Source: Azolla caroliniana (taxonomy: Eukaryota > Polypodiophyta). From it: a stretch of DNA of 64,000 nucleotides. Shown here piece after piece: positions 43,690-55,284 of the stretch. The position numbers and the translations under genes are program-made. The stretch covers positions 19,654,001 to 19,718,000 of the forward strand of contig JBHGNT010000012.1 in assembly GCA_043228905.1 (NCBI GenBank), read 5' to 3'. Below the pieces are notes generated by a model. That model ran no database searches and was not told the DNA's origin. It saw only the letters and a list, made by a program, of their open reading frames with translations. Within the stretch, counting starts at the first letter, position 1; every line of letters begins with the position of its first letter.

Positions 43690-46625
43690 ACTCTGACTAA
43701 AAAATTCTCCACTAAATTCTCTCCTCGTATGTTCCCCTATATTTTTGGTTTTACGTTAACCTTGATTGCCCATCAATTATCTCGGACTGATATATTGTTT
43801 TAGCAATCGTTGGTATTTTTTTGCCTGCCTATTTCAAAATGATTACCCCTGTATCATAATTGTGGGGTATAAATCAAATCTTCACCTTTTGAAAATGAGT
43901 AATCACAAGTCTATCAGAGCACATTGAGTGTTGTGTAACTATATGATTGATGGTAATACATGTAACCCCCTGTCCCCCACCCCGCCTTTCTTTTCCCCAT
44001 CAAAAAAAGTTCACATGGTTCTTGTTTACTGTTGAGAACTTGAGGTTACACATTTTATATAACTTGTTTTTATATTTTTCTCATTAGTTACCTTCTCATT
44101 CATGCAATGTTTTCATTTCCTGTCCTTACTATGTAAAAGCTTCCATGACGCGGCATTGTCTTAAGTTATGATTTATTTACGCTGCAATGCTATGTAAACA
44201 ATAAAGTATAGGAGCGTCTTCCATCATGAGTATAAAACAGGTGTAATGTAGAAAAGAATAAATCAGAGTTTATCGAAAATAGCTGGTTTGTTATGTATCA
44301 TGCTATATCTTTTAGAATTGTCCTTATTGCATATGTTCGTTTAAATAGTCTGTAACTCATGTTAAAGCATAGGAGCTTATTCCATCATGAGTTTAAAACA
44401 AGTACAAATTGGAGTTTATTGAAGATAGCTGGTTTGTTATGCTTAGTCATATTCTTTTAGAATTTTTCTTATTGTATGCTTGTCATATTGTTTTTATTTT
44501 ATTCATATGTTCATTTGAATAGTCTGTTACTCTTGCAAGTTCTTAGTGTCCTAAAAAGTAGTCTCACTTGTAATCTTGAACTAGGTGTAAAAGGTAAATA
44601 TATTTGTCTATCCTTAGAAGATAAAGGACAGAACTACTTAGAATTAAATTAAAAAGTGATAGATGAGTGAAACAATTCAAATGCAATTAGTGATTGAAGG
44701 TGTTGAAAACTTTATTGTTAAACTTGGATCTAGTTAATCAAGAGAGGAACTTTCACAAAATGACTAACTAAAACCTTGTGCTTTACACCAAGAAATTGGA
44801 AGCTATTTTGTAGTAAGAAAGGTATATTAACGTCTTTTAAGGAAAGGACTACATGGAGTATCTAATACCAAGACTAAATGTGAGATGTACAATAATCCAA
44901 GGTATAAAGGAGGGAGGTTTATAGGGAAATTTGAGAAAAGTCAAGAATGATATAAAAGGTGCCAAGAGATCAAACAAAAGGGAGAGATGATATGGGGTTT
45001 CTTGGTGGTGATCCCTTCAAATGGATGAAGCGTTTTGTGAGGAAGCTTTTTATAAACAAGGTGGTTTTGTAATTTTTATGAACAAGGAGTTTGAGCTATT
45101 CTATGATTAAACCTTTCAAACTAGGTAGGGCACTGAGGAATGTAACTATAGGTATTGAGTGCTTTTCTCTTGTTTTGATCTTGGATCCCATAAAGTCTTA
45201 TACCTTGATGATTAAAGGTAGAACACTTGCTATTGATGTGTCCAACAAATCCTTGATGTAGCACTAATAAAAGATCGGGGGAAGTGTCTTAGAAGTTAAA
45301 TAGGCATACACATTGCCATAAATTTACTTCCCACATGAATAGTCATTGCTTCACTTATAACCAATAAGAGTAATTGAATGAAATTATTGTGTACAAAAAA
45401 TTTGATAAGCTACACATGTACAACTAGGTCCAAAAACAGTGGTAATATGGAGGGAAAGTGCAATGTCCTTGGACACTAGGTATATTGATGTATAACACAA
45501 CAGAGAGAAGGTAAACCAGATGCAAGATACAATATACAAACAAGTTGTGGAGGCTTCTCGAATCGATCTGCCAAAGAGTGTAGGTTCTATATTTTCTGGT
45601 ATTATGTAGAAGGTGGCTTTTGGGCAATGAAGAGATCATCCTCAAAAGGAGAATCGATCTTCATAGAGGATGTCAAGGAACTTATGTCTTCAAAAGATAC
45701 ATGGATGACAATATTTCTCATGAGCAAAGAGTCACACCAAGTTTTGTCTATAAATTGGATGACAATATGAAGGTGTCTTTGAAGGCATAGGAGAGGGCAT
45801 TGTGAAGGTAAAGATACAGGCCACAGAAATTAGGTGCAAAGAATGACTAACCATGAGATGACTAGCACCAGATGTAAAGAAATAATAAGCAGTTGGTAGT
45901 GTAAAGATTAATCATGGTGGCTGCAGGTGAATGTATCGCAGATGATGGACAGGGTTGGTGGGGGGAAAACAACACTTAACCTTTTGGTTGGTCCCGCACT
46001 ATCGGATTTTACTTTGTGAAATTCAAACCTTTAAAAATATTGATTGAATATCTGAATATCTCAAAAGGTATTAATTTTGGTTCCATGTCTATTCTTATAT
46101 TAATCATCAAAACTTTAAAGGAACTTAAGGTTTTAACCATGAAATACTGAATCTGTACTTGAACGCCCCACTTGTTGCTGAAATTGATAGCATAAACATT
46201 CATAAATGAATCGATAATCTTGGCGCCCAAGACAAACTAGAGCATTAATCAAATAAAATGAAAGCATAAGGTTCCTTATTTTGCATGCATGCTAAAAGAA
46301 AGAACAAAATATTCTCACCTTATAATGACAGAGATGTATTGAATTCCATTATAATAGAATTCTCTCACCTTACAATGACAGTGATGAGTTGAATTCCCTT
46401 TTGTAGGATTCTGTTCCCTTAAGATGATATTGATGAATTGAATAACAAAAATACAAAAATTTATACAGATTATCCAAAACAGTGTTAAGCAATTCATTCA
46501 TGGTTCTCTCTCTCTGTACAACTGTCTCGTGACAACATTTACCCAATATTTTTGTCACCCATGGCATTTTCGCATTAAGAAAAGACCATATTGTTCAAGA
46601 TATAACCATATAGAAAACATTTATT
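43690..46625. other. 3' flank and intergenic sequence
   Basis: No gene recognised. A tandem duplication of about 170 bp lies at 44194-44540 ('gatagctggtttgttatg', 'ccatcatgagt.taaaaca'). A small triplication of 52-57 bp lies at 46316-46440 ('tcaccttataatgacag', 'gaattcc'). Confidence 0.45.
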
Positions 46626-48419
46626 TTACCAACCGTATTTGGCTTGTGTTTCGGACTTTGACATGTAACCCCTAGATCTTCTTTCAGCGAGCTCCATTTC
46701 TTTCTGTTTCATGTCAAAATAAAGAGTTCCAATTTGATGTTTCCTCCTATGTAGCTTTGATGGTTTTCCTTTGGTCGACACAGGCTGTGGGTTACAAAAA
46801 GCATAGTTTTATCATTGCAAACAGAAACATGAATATTTCAAAATATCAATTTCAAATAACAACCCAACAATGATGATGGCAAAATCAGTGTTGGGACGCA
46901 CAAGTTTGATCCATGTAGATCAAAATACGTTACACCTATGCCCAATGAGCTTCAAGAATACCAAATAAAACACATGGGCAAAGACAATGATCCATCAAGG
47001 AAATGTAGTTCGATATTTGGGGAAATAGAGAAGAACTCAGGAGCATTTTGGGAGTTTTACTGCAATTTCGACTCTTCTTAAACATAGAAAGATTGACCAC
47101 AAACATAAAGATTGACTATAAACAATAAGTGGATGCAATGTTAATAAAGATTCCTCAAAATAATGAAGATACTAAAACTTTACCTGGTACGCAGGTCCAA
47201 ATGCAATGCCGGTGGCCCTGATCTGATCCTCCCTTACTTTATTGACTGTTAACTCTGATTGTTTCACTTCAATCACAGTGGGGGGTGCATGCTTACCACC
47301 ACCTTTCCTTCTCTCTTTCATCAGAATATTAGCAAGAGGATCCTCTGTAGTTTCCACACCTTGCATTTCTTCATGTGCCATTGTTGCATGATAATCGTGA
47401 ATTGGCATACCACTGTACTCATTTGACAGCACACATGCATCATGAGAAGTAATTGATGTTGGCCACTGAGATTCGTTCTCATTAATTTTCACACCTTGTG
47501 TATAATCCGAGTTATATGTCATCCATTGAGATTGTTCCTCATTACTTTGCAAACCTTGTGGATAATCCGAGCTATAATTCGCCCAAGCTCCGATAGAACT
47601 ACCTACATTCATATCATTTGGAAAATCTACAGCGACAGGAGGTTGATTAGCTTTGATTGAATGTCCGTTGAATTGTCCCGAAGAGATGGGCACCCCATTG
47701 TCAGGATTTGGGCGGATATCATTCGTTGTGATATGACTGGAGAAAATACCCTCTGGACGGACATCATTTTTCTCGGGTTGCACGATAGATTCGGCAAAAA
47801 TAGCCTCTTTTTTCTTAGAATGATCATCATTTACCTCAAGAGCCATACGGCCTGATGAAGAGTGCCCACTTCCAAGACCAAGAGATGATCCCGTATACTT
47901 TGGTTTGGGCAAAATGGCTGCCAAACCTTTAGATTTCTCAGAGTCAGCTGCTAATCTCTTTGCTCTAGCTCTTGAGTATTCATCATCATCATCATCTTCT
48001 TTTAAGGCGGATATGTTGATGGCTGGCCTAAACTCCACAACACGTTTCGAGCCTCGGGTTAAAGGCTCCGATTGTAAGGAAGGATCTGGAAAAGCATTTG
48101 AGCTTCTCGGCGGTGGCAAAGCGCTAAATAAAGAGCTTTTCTTTCCCGAAAAAGCTGAGCCCGACTTATCTTCAAACTTTGACCTATAGTCTGAAACCCT
48201 AACCTGAAGAGAGCTTTCTGTTTTCATGGGATCTCCAGAACTATCTCTTCCTGAAGCTTCTTTTGGAGGCGGCAAGGAAGAGAACAGAGGAGATGCACGC
48301 GAGGAAGAAGACTTACCCGAAGAATGAAGAGACGTTGGATATGGAACAGAAGAAGATTTCTGATGTGGGTTCGATTCCTCTTCGTCATCGGAGGCGTAAT
48401 TCGCGAGTAAAGCGTCCAT
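46626..48419 (-). CDS. PRCC: PRCC-family nuclear protein, 2 coding exons
   Basis: Exon 1 is 48419-47184 (412 codons) and exon 2 is 46784-46626 (53 codons). The intron has gtaaag and cccacag borders in phase 0. The product is 464 aa. It starts MDALLANYASDDEEE, a start shared by plant PRCC-like proteins, and continues with Ser/Pro-rich sequence with two L-F-S-x-L-P-P-P boxes (about 45 and 95), an acidic E-D-D-D-D-D-E-Y run and a basic A-R-A-K-R. The conserved C-terminal block spans the splice (D-P-L-A-N-I-L, R-A-T-G-I-A-F-G-P-A-Y-Q, then R-R-K-H-Q-I, R-R-S-R-G, S-E-T-Q-A-K-Y-G-W). Human PRCC is a spliceosome-associated nuclear protein that binds MAD2B; in plants the role is little known. The open frame extends 79 codons upstream of the chosen ATG through a poly-Phe/Ser tract, judged non-coding leader. 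Confidence 0.9.
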
Positions 48420-48510
48420 GGTTTCTTCGACAGCAGAGACTACAACAGAAGAAAGGGAGGAGCAAGAGAAGAAGAAGAAGAAGAAGAAGAAGAAAGAGAG
48501 TATAAAACAG
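48420..48510 (-). repeat. (CTT)n leader tract of the PRCC-type gene
   Basis: 'agaagaagaagaaga' in plus orientation at about 48470-48495, so a CTT-rich 5' UTR on the gene strand, like the leaders of two other genes in the window. Confidence 0.7.
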
Positions 48511-49406
48511 AAATTGCCCAAATACCCCTCACATTTTGGATATTTACCATAATACCCTTGTATTGGAAAAAGATTTACATGTAGGTATTCGGTTTTGGTT
48601 CCTTGGCCTAATACCCTAAACCAAACAATTTTAAGGAAAAGGTGCAATTGAACCACTTAAACCGAACCGTTTTAAGGAAAATGTGAACACAAACCGTTTA
48701 CACGGGATAGAGGGAGCATGCGCGAGGGAACTTGGAAAGCACTGCAAAATTAGGGCAAGAGGAAACGGCTAAACAAGAAACTGGTAACGATTAAGTTGAG
48801 CCACTTAAACCAAAAGCTGATCAGTTGACAAATTGATAAGCTCCAGTTTTAGAATCAAACCAAACTGTTCAATTATATTCAAGCCAAAAGTTTGTTAAAC
48901 CACGACCTATTGGTTCAATTTGGTTTGATCCAAAGCGGAACCCATAGCTATTTGCACATGTATGCTTGGATCATGAGTGAATATCAACACTAAATGTAAA
49001 AAATCAATTCTTGTCTATTCGGTTGCCCATCAGGAAACGATGCATTGATGAAACGTGAACCTATCATCTTTGTTCCCACATTGAGTTTACCATTGTGTCA
49101 AAAATTAATGTTTGTGCTTTTTCGCCCTCTATGATTTTGGGTTCTTTTCTCCTTTACTTTGCAACATTGTCTCACTACTTGTGAATGGCTTTGTCCATAG
49201 ACAATCTCATTACATATGGTCTAGCTTGATGTGGGATGGGAGGCCTAATGATAGTCCCAATATTGGCTCCTAGTTAATGTTTAATATAGCTTTAATCATA
49301 GCGCTTGCTGCACCGATGTTGGAGACTTAGCAAGGGAAGAAGTGTGCTCTAGCACAATAGAAAACACACTAATAGCATATATCAATGTTGTGTTTTAGAA
49401 GGGGAA
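48511..49406. other. promoter side of the PRCC-type gene and intergenic sequence
   Basis: No gene recognised. 'aaccgttt' and 'aaaccgaacc' words between 48600 and 48920 suggest an old degenerate repeat. Confidence 0.4.
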
Positions 49407-49803
49407 TGTAAAGAATTGGTGGTGATTCTTGTGCAACGGAATAGACTAGAGATATGTGTTGTGACTGTGTGTGTGTGTATGAGAGAGAGAGAGAGAAACA
49501 AAAGATAGATAGATTTAAAACAAGAATAGAATACTCAAGTCAATGCATATTACAAAAGGAGATTAACCGAACTAGTTACAAAGTAGGAGGAGAGTGCTTT
49601 ATATAGTCACTCTCTCTCTTCATTAACTACCGAAGCTCATGGGTCATGGGGAATGTGAAAGCTCATTAGTTATGTGTCATAGAATATGATTCTATGACAC
49701 ATAGTTAATGTGTGGATAAGAGTGGTGACTTTTGACCTTTGAGTGCACACTCTCAAGGGTGTGTTCACACACTACTAGACTAGGTTGAGCTTGATTTTCA
49801 ACA
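49407..49803 (-). repeat. 3' LTR of Copia C
   Basis: Minus strand begins tgttgaaaatcaagctcaac and ends accaattctttaca, matching the LTR ends of B. A TATA box (ctatataaagc) lies at about 49600. It contains a perfect 15-bp-arm hairpin at 49671-49703 (tatgtgtcatagaat / attctatgacacata). 397 bp. Confidence 0.9.
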
Positions 49804-49920
49804 CGCCCCCTCAAGCTCAATTTTGGTCGACTACTTCAGTTAATGTCCGCTTCGGCTCGTATCCGGTTCGAACGGTATCCGGTACATCCAACTCGTACTC
49901 CCCCTCAAGCTTGGCAAGTC
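49804..49920 (-). promoter_or_regulatory. double polypurine tract of Copia C
   Basis: Minus strand: cttgagggggagt at about 49911-49899 and cttgagggggcg abutting the LTR at 49815-49804, separated by about 85 bp. Same arrangement as in B. Confidence 0.8.
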
Positions 49921-50577
49921 AAGGACCGTCAACCCAAGCTTTGACAGGAATTGCCGAAGCTTGTCGGCTCCTAGGGCTTTGGTGAAGATGTCGGCTGTCT
50001 GAAGATTCATAGACATATGTTGAAGGTCGACATGGCCAGCCTGAACACGCTCTTGAATGAAGTGATAGTGCACTTCGATATGCTTCGTGTGTGCGTGGAA
50101 CACCGGGTTCCGAGCCAGATAAATATTGCTCATGTTGTCGCAGTAAAGGAGAATTGGATCTTTGATGGGAACACCCAGATCCTTTAATATCCTCTTGAGC
50201 CATACAACTTCACATGCAGCCACCGCCGCGCCCCTGTATTCGGCCTCTGTGCTCGAAAGAGCGATGGTTGGTTGCTTCTTGCTACTCTAGGAGATGGCTC
50301 CACTTCCGAGGGAGAAGACAAAACCAGAGGTTGATCGTCGGTCGGCTTTGTAGCCTGCCCAGTGGACATCTGTGTACCCCTCGAGTTGAATTGGTGTGGC
50401 CGACTTATAGAGAATGCCATAGTCCATCGTTCCGCTCACGTATCGTACCACTCTCTTAGCACAATCCAAATGGATATCTCATGGCGTTTGCATGAACTGG
50501 CTAAGAATGTCGACCGGATAGCTTAGGTCAGGTCGAGTGATCGTGAGGTAGATAAGACTACCGATCAGTTGTCGATA
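49840..50577 (-). pseudogene. Copia C RNase H
   Basis: Pieces 50287-50469 (Y-T-D-V-H-W-A-G, D-R-R-S-T-S-G) and 49840-50223 (A-C-E-V-V-W-L-K-R, C-D-N-M-S-N-I-Y) plus the conserved end T-K-A-L-G-A-D-K-L-R-Q-F. A Trp codon in the S-W-S-S-K-K-Q motif has become TAG, and another stop lies just before H-L-D-C-A-K-R. Confidence 0.8.
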
Positions 50578-51300
50578 CTAAGTTGGCTCACACTTTGTGG
50601 TGCCAGAATTGGCATCAAGTTTGAGGTTTCGGTCGAGAGGTGTTGCCACAGACTTGCACTCAGTCGTCCCGAACTTGTATAACAAGTTCAGAATGTAGTG
50701 CCGTTGGGAGATCATAATCCCGGTTGGAGTCCGAATTACCTCGATGCCAAGGAAGTAGTTGAGCTCTTTCATGTCCGTCATCTCGAATTTGTTGGAAAGG
50801 AGGGATTTGACCTTGATGTCAATTAGATGCTCACCTCCAATGACCAGATCATCCACGTATAGGATGATGACGATTGGACTTTCGGAATCGCTTCTTACAT
50901 AGAGAGAATTGTCGGATTTTGACATTCAGAAGCCAATTCGATGAAGATATTGTGTTATCTTTGAGTGCCAAGCACGTGGTGCTTGCTTAAGGCCGTAGAG
51001 AGGCTTCTTAAGACGACAGATGGCTTTCGGATGAATGTTGGATTCGAAGCCGGGTGGTTGTACCATGTACACCTCCTCTTCTAATTCGCCTTGAAGAAAA
51101 GCATTCTTGACATCCATCTGGTGGAGGTGCCACCCTTTCGCTGTTGCAAGTGCTATCACGGTTCACACGGTTGTCATCTTTGCCACCGGGGCAAAGGTCT
51201 CTTCATAGTCGACGCCCTGTGTTTGTGCGTAGCCCTTTGCTATGAGTTGAGCTTTGTAGCGGTTGACGGAACCGTCGGCATTATACTTCATTTTGTATAT
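50578..51300 (-). pseudogene. Copia C reverse transcriptase
   Basis: 50926-51159 and 50578-50925 together hold M-D-V-K-N-A-F-L, L-Y-G-L-K-Q-A-P and the intact L-Y-V-D-D active site. Upstream RT begins within 51163-52200. Stops at about 51160 (an Arg CGA turned TGA) and 50923 interrupt an otherwise uninterrupted frame. Confidence 0.85.
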
Positions 51301-52812
51301 CCATCTGCAACCGATTGCCTTCTTGTGCAGTGAGTGAGGGACTAGATCCCATGTCTCATTCTTGCTGAGAGCTTGCATCTCCTTGTTCATCGCTTCGACC
51401 CATCGAGGATCTTTAGTGGCTTCGGCAAAAATCTCCAGTTCTCGAACTGTTGCCACCTTCATCATAAAGGCATAGTGGTATGCCATATAGTCGTTGTAGC
51501 TGAATCGGCTAACCGGATTCTTCTCTCGGGTGGAGTGACGGAGTTTCTCATTTGCCGATGTGAGCGCTTTCTCAACTCCGGGTGACCTCATAATAGGCAC
51601 ATCAAAGCCATCGAACTCACTATCGAGTGAATGAGTCAATTCGATGCCATCGAAGTGATTGTCCTCATATTCCGGCATTTTGGCCTTCCCTTTGTCCATC
51701 TTTGGACTTGGCCAAGATGAACTTTGGTTGCTCGGAGGCTCTTGTGGTCCGCTCAATCTAGTTGAGATCGGACTCTCTTCGAGTATTGACCTTAGTTGAT
51801 CATCGTCTTCTGTGTTGTCGAGGTCGTTCGTAGATGGTTCGGGAGGAGTCGGCTCGGGTTTGTACCATGATGTTGATTCGTCAAAGACGACATCCCGACT
51901 TACACGAGTCTTCCGAGTAGAGGGGTTGAAGCACTTGTACCCCTTTTGCTCTTGTGAGTACCCCACGAGGATGCACTTCTCTGATTTTGGGTCAAGCTTC
52001 TGCCGCTTCTCATCAGGAATGTGCACGTATGCAATGGAGCCAAATATCCTTACATGGGATAGATCTGGCTTCTTCCCATAGTATTTCTCGTGCGGGGTGA
52101 CCTCGTGCACTCGGGATGTTGTGCACCAGTTCATGAGGTAGACTACGGTATTTGCAGCTTCTGCCCAATATGACTTGGGCATATGCTTCTCATTTAGCAT
52201 GGCCCTTGCTACTTCGAGGATGTGCTGATTCTTGCATTCGACTACACCGTTCTATTGTGGTGTGTGTCGGCAAGTGAATTCTCGCCGAATTCCTTCTTCT
52301 TGAAGGTATGCCGTGAATGCATCGGAGAAGTATTCCTTTCCTCTGTTTGACCGAAGACATCGTACATGACGCCTAGTTGTCTTTTTGACTTCGCTTTTGA
52401 ATTTTTGGAAGTGTGTAAACACTTCTCTCTTCATCCTCATGGGAAAGATCCATGTGTATCTAGAGAAGTCATCGATGAAGGTAACATAGTACCGACATCC
52501 TCCGAACGTAGTCGTCTGTGCCGGTCCCCACACATCCGAGTGGACTACATCCAATAGGCCTTTGCTCACGTTCCTCTCCTTCGGGAACGGGTGTCGATGT
52601 TGCTTGCCGAATTGGCAAGTGGCACACACGCCTTCAATCTCTTTCTCCGTGAATGTCTGGAGCCTGATGACGACTCCTTTTGATTGCATTGCCTTGAGCT
52701 TTTGGAGGTTTATATGGCCAATCCGCTTGTGCCATAACTCTATGTCGGTGTTGTGTTTGAGGCCCTTTGCAAACATGGCCGATTTTACCTCGTTCGCTTC
52801 GAGGATAAACAT
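51163..52812 (-). pseudogene. Copia C integrase and RT N terminus
   Basis: 52252-52812 carries the pre-integrase finger (H-K-R-I-G-H, C-A-T-C-Q-F-G-K), the first catalytic Asp (H-S-D-V-W-G) and Y-Y-V-T-F-I-D-D-F-S-R-Y. The second catalytic Asp in S-D-x-G is Asn (S-N-R-G-K-E-Y). After one TAG at about 52250 a 345-codon frame runs from A-R-A-M-L-N-E-K through the proline-rich linker into the RT start (E-T-W-D-L-V-P, C-R-W-I-Y). This is the longest intact pol segment in the window. Confidence 0.85.
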
Positions 52813-53106
52813 TCAGCCTTCCCTTCGACCACCAACAATTAGTCGGCCTTCCTTCTCGATGAAGCAACCTCCTTGGTTGAATTGAACTTGCATCCCTTGC
52901 TCCACAATTTGGCCGACCGAGACCAAATTCTTCGTTATAGTGGGTACATGTAAGACATTTTTTATGCAAGTTTGTTCACCTTCTTTTCCGAATGGGACGT
53001 TGTCGACATCCCGAATCGGATGCGTGGTGTCGTCTCCGGTCTCGACATAACCGGGTCGATCTGGCTGTCTAAGGTCTTTGAACCATTCTTGATGAGACAT
53101 CATATG
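52813..53106 (-). pseudogene. Copia C protease end and pre-integrase
   Basis: Reads M-S-H-Q-E-W-F through V-L-H-V-P-T-I-T-K-N-L-V-S-V-G, ending in a TGA in place of the Arg codon CGA of element A. Its N-terminal part with the D-S-G-A-S-N-H site lies beyond the TRIM-like insertion at 54770-54860. Confidence 0.75.
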
Positions 53107-53531
53107 TGTCATGGACAGACCAAGTGCGGACTAAGACGAAGCACGGATGATGAGGCTACGACGGAGCGATGACGGAATGACACAATAGCATAAAGATAGA
53201 GATGAAGATTAAGGAGAGAAGATGGGCGAAACGAGAATACTAGATTGATATGTCCATGACTGGTGTTGTTCACCTTGAATTCCTTCAAGGTGAACTCAAC
53301 TATTTATACTAAGTGGCATGCATACCTGCTACACGCATGTGATACAATAGAGCATGTAGCCAGTAGGTACGCATGCATGTGCCAAGTGTAAATAATACAA
53401 GGGAGAAATTATGCACATGATGCTAACTAAAACCTCAATGAGGAAGTATATACATGATTATATGCTAGATGTGTGGTTAACACATAACACTCGATTATAA
53501 CATGGTCATGTCAAGAGTTCGAATCTTGACA
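53107..53531 (-). repeat. 3' LTR of the TRIM-like element
   Basis: 425 bp, TG...CA in minus orientation. TATA box tataaatag at 53300-53308 (minus) and a 13-bp inverted repeat ttcaccttgaa...ttcaaggtgaa near 53270. Confidence 0.9.
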
Positions 53532-53548
53532 TTATCCCCCCTCCAACG
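53532..53548 (-). promoter_or_regulatory. polypurine tract of the TRIM-like element
   Basis: Minus strand ggaggggggataa immediately before the 3' LTR. Confidence 0.75.
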
Positions 53549-53667
53549 ATGCCTTCCCAAATCGTTTGTCAGCTTAAGGGGATATTGTTGATGAAAATCT
53601 TAGATCACCTCCAAAGTATTTTGTAAATCCTAGACAAGGAGTAACCCTTCCACAAGACGAGGTATTT

Positions 53668-54180
53668 AACACCAACGGGCATGAGCGACCATGTGTGGTC
53701 CTCGCCTAGAACTGGAACACAAATATCAACGGGTGTGAGCAACCATGTCGGTCCTCACCGGGTTCTGGAACACGAACAATAGTTGGAGTGAGCGGCCATG
53801 TGCGGTCCTCACCGGAGACTGGAACACGAACAGGAGTGAGCGACCATGCGGCCCTCACCGGGAACAGGAACACAAACGGGAGTGAGCGGCCATGTGCGGC
53901 CCTCACCGGGAACAGGAACACGAACGGGCGTGAGCGACCATGCGGCCCTCACCGGGAACTCGAGCACGAACGTGTGTGAGCGACCATGCGGCCCTCACCG
54001 GGAACTCGAGCACGAACGTGTATGAGCGACCATGCGGCCCTCACCGGGAACTCGAACTCGAACACCAACGGGAGTGAGCGGCCTTGTGCAGACCTCACCG
54101 GGAACTCCAACACCAACACCAACACCAACGGGAGTGAGCGGCCTTGTGCGGCCCTCACCGGGAACTAGAACATGAACACG
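53668..54180. repeat. minisatellite inside the TRIM-like element
   Basis: About ten units of 46-60 bp with core 'gagtgagcg(a/g)ccatgcggc', 'cctcaccgggaact' and 'aacacgaacggg' (cores at 53683, 53737, 53790, 53838, 53884, 53932, 53978, 54024, 54076 and 54136). It fills most of the interior. Open frames here repeat as Gly-Asn-Arg-Asn-Thr-Asn-type peptides and are not believed to be proteins. Confidence 0.9.
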
Positions 54181-54337
54181 AACGAGAAAGAAACTAAAAA
54201 ATAGAGACAATGATGAGGAGAAACTAAAAAATAGAGACAATGAAGCGATTTTGATGATGGTACGGTGACGATGGTAACTCTAGAAGCAAGGGCGATGACG
54301 GAGACGGGTGATGCTTCTAGTTGGAAGGTGAACAAAC

Positions 54338-54762
54338 TGTCACGGACAGACCAAGTGCGGACTAAGACGAAGCACGGATGATGAGGCTACGACGGAGCGA
54401 TGACGGAATGACACAATAGCATAAAGATAGAGATGAAGATTAAGGAGAGAAGATGGGCGAAACGAGAATACTAGATTGATATGTCCATGACTGGTGTTGT
54501 TCACCTTGAATTCCTTCAAGGTGAACTCAACTATTTATACTAAGTGGCATGCATACCTGCTACACGCATGTGATACAATAGAGCATGTAGCCAGTAGGTA
54601 CGCATGCATGTGCCAAGTGTAAATAATACAAGGGAGAAATTATGCACATGATGCTAACTAAAACCTCAATGAGGAAGTATATACATGATTATATGCTAGA
54701 TGTGTGGTTAACACATAACACTCGATTATAACATGGTCATGTCAAGAGTTCGAATCTTGACA
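54338..54762 (-). repeat. 5' LTR of the TRIM-like element
   Basis: Copy of 53107-53531. The sequence directly after its minus-strand end (gtttgttcacc) does not match the tRNA-iMet site used by the Copia elements here, so the primer tRNA is unknown. Confidence 0.9.
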
Positions 54763-54942
54763 TTATGATTTGAAGCACCGGAGTCGACGAACCATACATC
54801 TTCCGGATTGGAGGCATTAGTCAAAGTAGAGGCCGACATAGGATTTGCTCTATGTCTCATTACAAACATTCTGCCATGATCTTCATAGTCGGAGTTGGTG
54901 GTGTAATTGGTGAGTTGTCGCCTTGTGGAAGCCGACTCGTGC
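54763..54942 (-). pseudogene. Copia C protease N-terminal segment
   Basis: Resumes element C after the TRIM-like insertion: W-F-V-D-S-G-A-S-N-H (active site intact), preceded by M-F-V-M-R-H-R-A-N-P and S-T-R-R-Q-L-T-N. Cut again at 54943 by the next insertion. Confidence 0.8.
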
Positions 54943-55284
54943 TGTCGTGAAGATTTTCGGCAATGGTGTGAAAATCGCATAAAACATACGAAATCGAGTA
55001 TGAATCATATAAAACAATACTAGTGAAAATACTATTTTAAATATGTTTAATATCTTAGTACAAAAAGGATGGAGGTCTTGAAGAGCTTTCGGATGCACTT
55101 TACTACATAAGAAACGAACATCTAAGTGTCAACTTATGTGGGTAGGAAGTTTGCAAAGACAAAGAGAAAAATAAAATTGTGAGATATCCCACATAGACAG
55201 GAAATAAGGATCTCACCATATATAAGGTAGAGCAAAAGCTATTATCTTTGTGTCTATGTGTGGAGCATAGAGAGTTCAAGGTGA

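Larger units (their letters stand above)
53107..54762 (-). mobile_element. young TRIM-like non-autonomous LTR retrotransposon
   Basis: Two 425-bp LTRs (53107-53531 and 54338-54762) that appear identical over their length except one T/C near the outer end. They begin tgtcaagattcg and end catgaca on the minus strand. The interior is 806 bp with no gag or pol coding. A polypurine tract (ggaggggggataa) abuts the 3' LTR, which fixes the orientation as minus. Flanks atatg and ttatg form a 5-bp target duplication with one mismatch, lying inside the protease region of element C. The near identity implies very recent insertion, so autonomous partners may be active elsewhere. Confidence 0.9.

Noticed and set aside
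48420-48656. N-terminal extension of the PRCC-type protein
   Set aside because: The in-frame upstream part is a CTT-repeat Phe/Ser tract, while the MDALLANY start is the conserved family start.
53706-54240. Several open frames with Asn/Thr/Arg-rich repeated peptides
   Set aside because: They are translations of the minisatellite inside the TRIM-like element, appear in several frames and both strands, and have no start context or domain.
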